Shown: piece after piece, positions 59,101 through 64,000 of the stretch
Numbering within the stretch: position 1 is the stretch's first letter
Layout of the letters: every line of letters begins with the position of its first letter
Source: Hyposmocoma kahamanoa
Lineage: Eukaryota; Arthropoda; Insecta; Lepidoptera; Cosmopterigidae
Direction: 5' to 3'
Assembly (NCBI RefSeq): GCF_003589595.1
Contig: NW_020654810.1
Span: forward strand, 10,331,473-10,395,472
Length of the DNA: 64,000 nucleotides
Made by a program: the position numbers and the translations under genes
The notes under the pieces: generated by a model
Seen by the model: the letters and a program-made list of their open reading frames with translations, nothing else
Databases searched by the model: none
Told to the model about the DNA's origin: nothing

Positions 59101-61010
59101 AGAGAATAACAGTGATCAACATTTTGCACAAACTATATGAATCCAATAATCGTGACAATGATTGAACACATCCACTACAAAACACTATTTTTCAACAGGC
59201 GGCGAGTCGGCGGCGTTGCGTGTAAGTAAACAAAACAACGTAGCGCGTGTGCCAGTCAATGTGCGGGCAAGTCGCGCGGGGCGCCTGCTGTGCCGTTCTG
59301 CAATGGAATGAGGCGTATCGCCGGTGAATGTACAGATAAGCCCTACAGGCTGCCTGCCCAAGGACAATAGTGTTGACCGTTGACGTACGGCGCCAATATG
59401 TGTGGGCTCTCACACTCCAATTTCAATCATATCAATATTCATCAACATCGCATCGTTATCATTCGTTGCATCATTTTCTTGAAGCATATATTACATAAGT
59501 AAAGACGAATTCATATTTCTTAAATTGTAGTACGTAATATGTACCATGAAAAATATATTTTTGAAATTCTATTTTGAGTAAGTAAAGTTCTAGTTTGATT
59601 GTGAAGAAATTACAACATACAAAAGAAAAGTAAAATATTGCATTTTGAATAATAATAAAAACTAACGCATTCACAAATAATAAATACGCATTATATTATT
59701 GTTGGATTATATACAAATAATCTTATACCTAAGTGTCAGGCACACGTATGTTGAACAATCTAGGTAGTTCCCATAATACATTAAAGCAATGTGTGTGGTC
59801 TCGTCGCTATTATTATGTTAACACCAACAGCATACTGATCATCTGCCGACCTCATAATATACAAACAAAGAAGTGATTATGTGAGCGCAATACTTTGTGC
59901 ACTTCTGATTATTTTTTCTATGACACATTCTGATTAGTAAAAAATAATGTACATTTTGTTATTGCAAATAATATAACAATGGCATTTCGCTACATTGTAA
60001 AAATAATTAAAGTCGATACAAAATTATTAATACATTGACTGCGTTTGATTTCGTTTTTGTATTTTTAAGCATTTTTATAAACGTTAATAAAAATAAAACA
60101 TAATAGAATTGCCAACGTAACTGAATTGTGGGTCTATAATTTAAAAAAGCGGACACATAATTGAATCTACTAATAAGTTTATCTAGTTATTTATAATATC
60201 ATAGAATATGAATTTTTAATCATTCAAATATGTCTCAGTTTACAGATTGAGATGCTATTTTAAGCAATTGTTTAATTTTACCGACAGACATTATTAGTAA
60301 CTTTAACTACTATGCATAGCAGCAAATATAGTCTTTTTTTTATAATATCTAGTGACGGGACGAACAAGTCGTGCGCCTGGTGATAAGCGACACGCCTATC
60401 TAAAACAGTTGCAGTGCCATTCAGAGCTTTGATACCAAAGATGTTATGGGCACTGCCACTGCGCCCGTCATCCTGAGACATAAATTTACAAGTCCCATGT
60501 GCATGTAATTTCACCAGCACCCTTACCCTTCTAAACCAGAACGCATTAATGCTCACATTATTGCTTGGCGGCAGAAATAGATAAGGTGGCAGTACTTCCC
60601 TAGACAGACGCTTTCACAAGGAGCTCTACTACTAATAAATGATGTTTTACTACCATGATATTCGTTATTATTTGTGAAATTACTACAGTAGTTTTTTATA
60701 ATTATTAATACAAAAATCGAACACAAAAAAAATCCTTCGATCTGACAGAATTCGAACCTGTGTCAGTATGGCAATCTGATAAATTATTTATATAAATTAT
60801 TTCACTCGGAACACATTGCGATGTAAGAATCTGTCACTTACTATACTGTAACAATAGAAAGAATTTAATAGACACTCACGTCAGTATGTGGAGAAACCCG
60901 TGCAGAAAGTGTTGTAAGCAGGGTCGCAGCAGCAGTTCGGACCACGTTGGCTTCGTGATCCTCGGAGAAGATATCAGCTGCGTATAGAGCCAAGGACTCT
61001 ACCGGGATCG
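37994..61010 (-). CDS. Rttn: Rotatin (RTTN/Ana3) gene, 3' part, 12 exons
   Basis: Twelve exons on the minus strand join with consistent phases to 714 residues ending in a stop at 37996-37994. The product is rich in leucine helices of the ARM/HEAT type throughout. The end follows the rotatin C-terminus as I know it from vertebrates: a 'CRAIILKSDVLQ' segment (compare the vertebrate CRG...KSNFLQ), an 'EWAKL...GAQALLSL' segment, 'AARAVWALAANNHKAK' and a short helical tail. Rotatin and its fly counterpart Ana3 act in centriole and basal-body integrity. Vertebrate rotatin is about 2,200 residues, so about two thirds of the protein should lie beyond 61 kb. The exon structure is read from the sequence; the family name is from remembered pattern. 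One intron holds a whole P450 gene, others hold many mobile elements. Confidence 0.8.
38933..39211. mobile_element. PIF/Harbinger-like foldback element in rotatin intron K-L
   Basis: The left end begins GGCGCCGCGCAAAC and the right end, on the minus strand, GGCGTCGCGCAAAC. Both are flanked by TTA (38930-38932 and 39212-39214). The arms extend inward for about 80 nt (shared ATAGAATATTCGC and CGGTTGCTTG). In the right arm a 43-nt block containing TTTTAATTGCCGGTTGCTTG is present twice in tandem. It carries no transposase. Confidence 0.7.
40257..40360 (-). CDS. Rttn: Rotatin exon K
   Basis: The acceptor is TTTTTATTGACAG and the donor GTAATG. Thirty-four codons read DILDLLSGTLLAGDMAEIVS followed by AARAVWALAANNHK. 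This is the signature of the penultimate helix pair of rotatin (compare 'GAAALWAL' in vertebrates). Confidence 0.85.
40636..40870 (-). CDS. Rttn: Rotatin exon J
   Basis: The acceptor is TTTCTAACAG. The exon begins SDVLQCMYKLRVRERTAGG and contains 'GIEWAKLCEAAARHADGAQ', then ALLSLRPLL, and ends VLQS. The donor GTTTGT is weak but in the only phase that joins exon K. Reading through it meets a stop 33 nt later, at 40603-40601, so an unspliced transcript would encode a truncated protein. Confidence 0.8.
41225..41390 (+). repeat. AATG and TTTA microsatellites
   Basis: Short runs of GAAT/ATGA units at 41237-41258 and of TTTA units at 41347-41377, on the downstream side of the LINE remnant. Confidence 0.7.
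41560..42290 (-). pseudogene. Internally deleted LINE reverse transcriptase remnant
   Basis: On the minus strand 'QVDVIYFNYQKAFDRVDND' represents the first reverse transcriptase aspartate motif. After it the sequence jumps to 'ITRIAQVRDLGVVFNSRPTF' and 'SIAYRRLGFVLRNASHLSD', then in shifted frames to 'FLQGHLGFDSLQLRRLLALA'. The YxDD part between is deleted and frameshifts follow, so it is inactive. It lies in the rotatin intron between exons I and J, same strand as the gene. Confidence 0.7.
43777..43955 (-). CDS. Rttn: Rotatin exon I
   Basis: The acceptor is GCTGTTTCCAG and the donor GTATGA. Fifty-nine codons contain 'DMLLLLCLKTLRHVVMHHQ' and end CRAIILK. It is not visible as a long open frame from an ATG and was found by phase and homology pattern. 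Confidence 0.8.
44446..44647 (-). CDS. Rttn: Rotatin exon H
   Basis: The acceptor is ATACTTTCAG and the donor GTAAAT. It encodes 'NPILKTVYWVLTTMTCQM', 'LNRLWPWCMLTDQLRAA' and 'IVYLLFVFSNDCPK'. The tryptophan-containing stretch and the following hydrophobic helix fit the conserved C-terminal third of rotatin. A SINE tail lies 40 nt upstream. Confidence 0.8.
44690..44800 (-). repeat. SINE-like family S3, head and body
   Basis: On the minus strand the tRNA-like head and the GAAGAAATTTTGTTTGTATTC body of S3 are visible. It ends 40 nt from rotatin exon H. Confidence 0.55.
44835..44990 (+). repeat. SINE-like family S3, tail-containing copy
   Basis: It carries the family tail ('AACAAACTAGTGGAGTAATT') and GTGTTCGATCTTTG block. 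It faces the copy at 44690-44800 in opposite orientation, so the two form an inverted pair. Confidence 0.6.
45117..45292 (-). CDS. Rttn: Rotatin exon G
   Basis: The acceptor is ATAATTTTCAG and the donor GTAATT. It encodes 'EHWTSVCSCLSSILSISPSA' and 'LPCVLLATLQAARDRLSLHG', and leaves phase 0. The Penelope-like remnant starts 270 nt upstream in the intron, in antisense orientation. Confidence 0.8.
45565..46221 (+). pseudogene. Penelope-like element C-terminus with GIY-YIG endonuclease domain
   Basis: A 218-codon frame holds the GIY-YIG nuclease signature as GVYKVNCSCRSSYIGQT (residues 15-31), then the conserved DRMKEH region, and 'YNRDDGFKLSSAWNP' with 'REAIEI' before it. This is the end of Penelope-like retroelement proteins, which join a reverse transcriptase to this nuclease. 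The reverse transcriptase is absent because rotatin exon G lies only 270 nt upstream, so the element is 5'-truncated and the ATG is accidental. About 100 residues beyond the usual end are Ser/Lys-rich and unassigned. It is antisense within a rotatin intron. Confidence 0.75.
46740..46910 (+). repeat. Family F repeat with degenerate hammerhead-like core
   Basis: CTGA (46748-46751) is followed by a 4-bp stem GGCT/AGCC around an 8-nt loop and directly by GAAAC (46768-46772). That is the order of a hammerhead ribozyme core, but the canonical CTGANGA is three nucleotides short. The stretch ATACGCGATTTAAATCGG and the AATAGTTTCATTTCCT end tie it to the copies at 18.3 and 51.6 kb. It lies downstream of the Penelope-like ORF, the class of elements known to carry such ribozymes. 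Confidence 0.45.
47095..47195 (+). repeat. Family S4 tail fragment
   Basis: 'ATGCCCAGCAGTAGAG' and its flank match the S4 tail at 1.8 kb. It ends close to rotatin exon F. Confidence 0.4.
47282..47548 (-). CDS. Rttn: Rotatin exon F
   Basis: The acceptor follows a long T tract (TTTTTTTTTCAG) and the donor is GTATTT. It is the longest exon found, 88 full codons, with 'ASLYCLTQVAQSAANKKYP', a polar loop, and 'VEEICKALIQFYIKLSSEKK'. A hAT-like element sits in the intron 120 nt upstream of it. Confidence 0.8.
47671..48330. mobile_element. Non-autonomous hAT-like transposon with exact 8-bp duplication
   Basis: The 660-nt element starts TAGAGATGAAACGGATA and ends with the exact inverse TATCCGTTTCATCTCTA. 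The 8-mer GAATAAAG flanks it on both sides (47663-47670 and 48331-48338). Eight-bp duplications and TAG-type ends are hallmarks of the hAT superfamily. There is no transposase frame. Its interior is shared with 5.84-6.29 kb. It sits in the rotatin intron between exons E and F. Confidence 0.85.
48855..49974. mobile_element. PIF/Harbinger-like element carrying a nested SINE
   Basis: The left end TGGTTGGTTTACACGTTTTA and the right end, on the minus strand TGGCTGGTTTACACGTATTA, are inverted copies. TAA flanks both (48852-48854 and 49975-49977). The 1,120-nt interior is AT-rich and contains a complete S2 SINE (48891-49140). No transposase is left. Confidence 0.65.
48891..49140 (+). repeat. SINE-like family S2, complete copy
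   Basis: The tRNA-like head GTGTTCTAGTGGCTTGCAC (A-box region) is followed by GGTTCGATCCCCGG (good B box). The body contains 'AACACAAGTGCTTTAGCT' and the copy ends near TATTTATTTATTTAATA. It is the best preserved of three copies and nested in the Harbinger-like element. Confidence 0.75.
50133..50300 (-). CDS. Rttn: Rotatin exon E
   Basis: The acceptor is TATTTTCCAG and the donor GTAAGT. The exon encodes 'STRVQALLFLGSLLADRTAG' and 'FHSLLQCLDCDDI', a leucine-rich helical repeat. Phase 1 at both ends fits. Confidence 0.8.
50636..50928 (+). repeat. Family A repeat in rotatin intron D-E
   Basis: Near full-length, from GCAGTAGAGCTCCTTATG to TTTGGTTCATAAAAAACC. Confidence 0.75.
51040..51230 (-). 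repeat. Family B element, diverged copy
   Basis: The right part has TGTCGGTTCACAAATG and GAATTGAGAACCTCCTCC as in the copy at 100-357. The left part is replaced by unrelated sequence. Confidence 0.5.
51555..51750 (+). repeat. Family F repeat arranged as a palindrome
   Basis: Arms of about 54 nt (51597-51650 and 51685-51738) are inverted copies with few differences, both containing CCGGATTTAAA and TTTTTTCAAACAAACCA. The centre has the same GC-rich stem-and-GAA core as at 18.3 kb. The whole would fold into a long hairpin. Confidence 0.6.
52083..52145 (-). repeat. Family S4 fragment
   Basis: A short piece of S4 in reverse orientation (ACTGATCTCCTCTAAAGCC and ATAATCCACC), next to rotatin exon D. 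Confidence 0.35.
52215..52381 (-). CDS. Rttn: Rotatin exon D
   Basis: The acceptor is AAAATTCCCAG and the donor is a weaker GTTTGT. Fifty-five codons include 'ENQRIQRASCRALYAATAHK' and a second helix (TTDCLHNLLLTITPF), a typical helical repeat pair. Phases 2 in and 1 out agree with exons C and E. Confidence 0.75.
52698..52880 (+). repeat. SINE-like family S2, shortened copy
   Basis: The head (GAGTGGCTTGCACACCGG, GTGTCGCCATCTCTGAGG) is followed at once by the distal body. The B-box region and about 40 nt are deleted, so this copy can no longer be transcribed from the usual pol III boxes. Confidence 0.65.
53415..53573 (+). repeat. SINE-like family S2, diverged copy
   Basis: It contains GGTGTCGCCATCTCTAAGG and TATAACACAAGTGCTTTAC. 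The middle is shortened. It ends about 110 nt from rotatin exon C. Confidence 0.6.
53687..53915 (-). CDS. Rttn: Rotatin exon C
   Basis: The acceptor is ACTTTTACAG and the donor GTAAGT. Seventy-five full codons contain a polar linker (LLERRSELEVRSQKCGD) and a helix-like part (ALVSATAEVLYNVSSFARC). Entry is in phase 1 and exit in phase 2, and both fit the neighbouring exons. Confidence 0.75.
53999..54192 (-). repeat. SINE-like family S1 copy
   Basis: On the minus strand the head has CGAACGGTTACCAAGCCGG and a B-box-like GGTTCGAATGCC. It lacks a repeat tail and abuts a family A copy at 54193. Confidence 0.7.
54193..54487 (+). repeat. Family A repeat
   Basis: Near full-length copy; it begins exactly where the S1 head ends, so one may have used the other as an insertion site. 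Confidence 0.7.
54490..55200. other. Rotatin intron B-C, otherwise featureless
   Basis: AT-rich intron sequence with a short inverted pair around AGTTAATG near 54830-54960. No gene or recognised repeat. Confidence 0.5.
55223..55367 (-). CDS. Rttn: Rotatin exon B
   Basis: The acceptor is TTTAATTTCAG. The frame opens with IVETGILNTLKDTQFLDNCL and continues with NILVDLCNEKEYKNVL. Two donors in the same phase are possible: GTATGT after 55223 (used here) and a stronger GTAAGT after 55259, which would shorten the protein by 12 residues. Both leave a lone G that completes a Glu codon with exon C. Confidence 0.75.
55380..56800. other. Rotatin intron A-B, part downstream of the P450
   Basis: Very AT-rich. 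It should hold the P450 3' UTR near 56700-56806 (minus strand). No canonical AATAAA on the minus strand was seen close to the stop. No repeat from the families above is present. Confidence 0.5.
56807..59122 (-). CDS. CYP6-like cytochrome P450, complete two-exon gene
   Basis: Two exons (59122-57805 and 56970-56807) encode a 493-residue microsomal P450 of the CYP3 clan, CYP6 type, which would use a reductase-supplied electron pair to oxidise hydrophobic substrates such as plant compounds or insecticides. Visible motifs: N-terminal membrane anchor (residues 1-22), helix C WKSMR (131-135), helix I AGLETS (303-308), ExxR as ETLR (360-363), FDSERF (414-419), and the heme loop FGDGPRSCPG with the ligand Cys 438. 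The intron of 834 nt (donor GTACGT, acceptor TGTGTTTCAG) splits the glycine codon after CP in phase 1; the last exon begins GGRFAQ and ends FLKFNKL. ATG at 59122 was chosen because the anchor follows directly. No stop or frameshift is seen. It lies wholly inside a rotatin intron. Confidence 0.93.
59123..59420 (-). promoter_or_regulatory. Promoter region of the P450 gene
   Basis: The 300 nt upstream of the start codon are clearly richer in G+C than the intron around them. TTGCGTG at 59216-59222, about 95 nt from the ATG, matches the TNGCGTG core of an AhR/ARNT xenobiotic response element, known from other insect CYP6 promoters. No TATA box is evident. Function is inferred. Confidence 0.4.
59420..60335. 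other. Rotatin intron A-B, upstream of the P450
   Basis: AT-rich, no recognised gene or repeat. Confidence 0.5.
60341..60633 (-). repeat. Family A repeat
   Basis: Near full-length copy in reverse orientation, followed directly by an S3 tail in the same orientation. It lies 250 nt downstream of rotatin exon A. Confidence 0.75.
60645..60775 (-). repeat. SINE-like family S3 copy
   Basis: On the minus strand it has the B-box-like GGTTCGAATTC, the GATCGAAGGATTTT body and the tail with GTAATTTCAC. The A-box part is eroded. Confidence 0.6.
60880..61010 (-). CDS. Rttn: Rotatin exon A (most upstream exon found)
   Basis: The acceptor is TTTCATACAG and the donor is GTGAGT. The first two bases complete a codon split after base 1. 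Forty-three codons follow, including 'ALYAADIFSEDHEANVV' and 'RTAAATLLTTLSARVSPHTD', an ARM-like helix pair. It ends in phase 0, which fits exon B. No upstream partner was found between 61.0 and 64.0 kb. Confidence 0.75.
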
Positions 61011-61319
61011 CTGTATGAAAACCATATAACTTATAGACAATTGGGACGCGAACAAGGAAAAAAGTAGTTAATGTTGCTATGGCGTCCATAGAAAGAAGTT
61101 AGATTCGATAATTCCCAAATAATAAACAACGAACCGTTTTCCCACATATAAAAATTTTAAAGAAGGCATGTCTGTGCTTTGTGAAAAAAAAAACTTAAAC
61201 TGAATTATAATGGTGTTAATACCAAATATTAATTAAGATTAGTTTTAAAATTGACTTTTAAAACAGGATGTAAATACTTTAAAACTGTCGACCTTTCTAC
61301 AAAACACCGGCGACATACG

Positions 61320-61410
61320 TACTAATATATATACATATACTAATATATTATATATAATATATATATAATAATATATATATATAAATATTTTGTGACACAC
61401 ACACACATAA
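61320..61410. repeat. TA-rich microsatellite followed by CA run
   Basis: About 65 nt of imperfect (TA)n, self-complementary, then ACACACACACA. Confidence 0.8.
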
Positions 61411-61679
61411 ATATTTTGTTTTGTTGTTTGTTCGCGAAGACGGCTTTAATATTTGAATTAAGTTTTCATTTATTCATTACGAAACTTGTAGGTTAATATA
61501 AAACATCATTTTACGTTACTATTTATAATGGTCGTGAATTGTGCTGTGTACGGCTGTTTATCATCATTTTCCGAAAGATGAAACGAAGTAAGTAAAACTT
61601 ATGTCTGAGACTCATTCAGTTATGATTTTCATTTATTTACTGCAGAGTAATATATGTATGTATACAAAATACACGACGC

Positions 61680-61775
61680 AAGAAGACGTCGGTTCGAATC
61701 CGACCGGATCGAAGGAATTTTTTCTGAGTGTTTTTTCTGAGTGTTCGATCTTTGTATTAATAATTATAACAAAAA
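61680..61775 (+). repeat. SINE-like family S3, head-truncated copy
   Basis: It starts within the head (GACGTCGGTTCGAATCCGAC, a good B box). The block TTTTTTCTGAGTGT is duplicated once. The A box is lost. Confidence 0.6.
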
Positions 61776-62171
61776 AGTCATATATATTGGAAAAATATGA
61801 TTTTTTTCAAAATGGCACTTTTTCCATGACTCAACTCTACATAATGCTGTTTTTGCTAAAGTAAATATGTAATGTACTTGAACGAAATGAATGTAAAGAC
61901 TAAGCCGTTCCTATCAAGTAACAGGAAAATAAAAAAATACTCAAACTATTCATGTATTCATTATTTTGTTTCACGACTAGATTCGAGTATAATGAGGGAA
62001 AGGAATAAATCCCCGCAAAGAAAACATATTTTCCTTATAACGGTATCCAAGAACAAGCACGTTCATCATTCCATACTAGTCAATATAACATGGTGACGAT
62101 TCGGAAAAACAAAACCCAATTTAAAATAAAATCCATTTATTTATTTCGTAATCAGTAAGAACAGGATAGAT

Positions 62172-62260
62172 TTAATTTCAGTTTAAAGCTGCCAACTATT
62201 GTCGTCATATGAATTTACAGTTTAAAGCTGCCAACTATTGTCGTCATATGAATTTACGTA
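62172..62260 (+). repeat. Tandem duplication of a 39-nt unit
   Basis: The unit beginning GTTTAAAGCTGCCAACTATT and ending CATATGAATTTAC occurs twice head-to-tail without differences. Confidence 0.85.
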
Positions 62261-62564
62261 TAAGTTTAAGCAGCAGTCTATGTGCGTTGAATAATTTGAT
62301 ATACTTAAATCAAAATTAAATCTTCTGCCTATTTCACTAATGACGAAAGAGACAGATGCAATGAAGAAGAAAAGATGCATGAATACTTTTAGGTCTAGGG
62401 CAAACAGAAGGTCAACAACACATAGAAATGTTCATTAAGTCATATATTGCAAATTCGTTTTGGTACAAATGTAATTAAAAACTGAAAGACAGAATTGAGC
62501 AAAACGCTGATAAATTCATGAGAAATGTGAAACTGTGGCATGTACAATCAAAGACATTCAGACA

Positions 62565-62632
62565 TTACACTTTGCCGTAATCATCTTATCATAAGTCGCA
62601 TAGAGTTGACTTTAAATCTAAAGTGTAAAATG
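62565..62632. mobile_element. Second copy of the MITE seen at 24.6 kb
   Basis: TTACACTTTGCCGTAATC on the left faces AAATCTAAAGTGTAA on the right. The middle (CATAAGTCGCATAGAGTTGA) resembles the middle of the 24.6-kb element. Confidence 0.45.
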
Positions 62633-62639
62633 AGATATG

Positions 62640-63655
62640 CCGTCGTCCGTCCTTTCATTTGATGAAAGATGTTAATCTCTGTGATGGATTGCGTTGTCTC
62701 ATAATATTTCGAACAAGGCAAACAATATTATAGGATATGCCGTCTGCGTAAGGCCTAACTGACAGATAACAGGAAAACGACTTGAAATACTTTTATTACC
62801 TTAACTTGACTAATCATGTTTTGAATAGGTTTACGAGTTACAGTGTTAAACAACATACGTATATAATGTTAGTTACTTCAACAATAGTGCATATGTCATG
62901 TGTATTCTTAAGTTATTTGCTCATAATTGAAAATAAATGACAACTTCCTTTAATGTGCTCATTGTTGAACTATCTGTACAAGACAAATAATATAATAATA
63001 TCTAATCGTTTTTCTTTCGTGTGAAGATTTGCCCAGTCAATTCCACTGTGTGTGGGTCTGTACCATTTAATAAACAAAATGGAACGTAAACGTGGCTATT
63101 TTCAAAATGCAAGTTAAGGAGCATTATTTATCCACTGTTTCATCCATTTCAAAGGCATTAATTATATTGTGAAACTTAATAATAAGCCTGTTATTGTAGT
63201 TATTGTCTCCTGTATTCGGGTCTACTGGAAAATATATAACTATATAACATAGTTTGTGCCAAATAGCATGGCAGTAGCGATCAAGCACTCCTTCCTACCA
63301 CTGTATACATCAATTGTGAAAACTATACACTCCAATGTTCCTAGTAATGTGCGAAAGTATTATCGTTAGCGTATCGTGGTAGATGTCACTTTGACTTACA
63401 GCTGACATCGGGGGTTGTAAACATTTAAATAGTTTAATAGTAAGGAAACATATTGATTAAACTGTAACTCGACCGATTGCAAGCCCAATCGAACGCGGAA
63501 TACAGTTTAATAGATTTAAACGGAAATTACCTCAAGATTTTGCGCATCTGACATGAAAAGCGGGTAAAAACAAACATTCGTTATTTTTTAGACGCTTATA
63601 GTATTTTTTATGCATAACAAAAGGAAAAAGATTAATTTTATATTTGATACATCAA
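62640..63655. other. Unassigned AT-rich stretch
   Basis: No exon could be joined in phase to rotatin exon A, and no recognised repeat is present. Confidence 0.4.
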
Positions 63656-63662
63656 TGGTGAA

Positions 63663-63833
63663 CTTACAGACACATGAGACTTGTCAACTTATGTCTCAGG
63701 GTGACGGGCGCAGTGGTAGTGCCCCTCAGATATTTGAGATTTAAAGCTCTGAGTGGCACTGCAACTTTTGTAGACAGGCGTGTAGCTTTCCATCAGGCGC
63801 ACGACTTGTTCGTCCCGTCACTTGTGTTATGAA
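63663..63833 (+). repeat. Family A repeat, 5'-truncated
   Basis: It begins at ACAGACACATGAGACTTGTC and continues to the family end; the first 120 nt are absent. Confidence 0.7.
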
Positions 63834-64000
63834 AAAAAAACTATTTTGAATTTTTTTTTATTTATAGTTATTATGAACCGAGTTTTAAATATCAGTTTCA
63901 TTTAAATCTAGTATATTATGCTAACGTCATATAATATTTATTTATTAATAAACATACATACATACACATCATTACAATAATAAGAAATATAATAATCTTA

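Noticed and set aside
59123..59185. N-terminal extension of the P450 by 21 residues
   Set aside because: The longer frame has no ATG at its beginning and would place a polar stretch before the membrane anchor; CYP6 proteins begin at the anchor.

Overview
The window looks like nuclear DNA of a moth or butterfly (Lepidoptera). It is AT-rich, genes are split by introns with GT/AG borders, and it is packed with short interspersed repeats and decayed LINE, Penelope-like and DNA-transposon pieces. It carries a CYP6-type cytochrome P450 of the kind that is expanded in Lepidoptera. There are no bacterial features, operons or CRISPR arrays. One 400-base assembly gap lies at 4876-5275.

Region 1-34 kb is mostly gene-free repeat territory. 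It holds LINE fragments (one nested in a SINE), at least four SINE-like families, several palindromic or TIR-bounded DNA elements, a GC-rich minisatellite at 31.36-31.77 kb that switches strand in its middle, and a pair of about 550-bp inverted duplicates at 32.2 and 34.3 kb.

Region 34.1-36.5 kb holds the start of an unidentified minus-strand gene: a first coding exon under a GC-rich upstream block and a probable second exon. The rest of that gene lies at lower coordinates or outside the window.

Region 38.0-61.0 kb, minus strand, is the 3' part of one large gene. I rebuilt it as twelve exons whose splice phases all agree, giving 714 residues of a helical-repeat (ARM/HEAT-like) protein. Its C-terminal four exons match the pattern I know for rotatin (RTTN; Drosophila Ana3), a centriole/basal-body protein. 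The 5' part lies beyond 61 kb, probably beyond the window. The introns have taken up a hAT-like element with an exact 8-bp target duplication, two PIF/Harbinger-like elements with 3-bp TWA duplications, a Penelope-like GIY-YIG remnant, a LINE remnant and many SINEs.

The most interesting arrangement is a complete two-exon CYP6-like P450 gene (56807-59122, minus strand, 493 residues). It sits inside the 5.5-kb rotatin intron between exons A and B, in the same orientation as its host. Nothing here forms a pathway: the host is a structural centriole gene, the nested gene is a membrane-bound monooxygenase, and the rest is mobile DNA.
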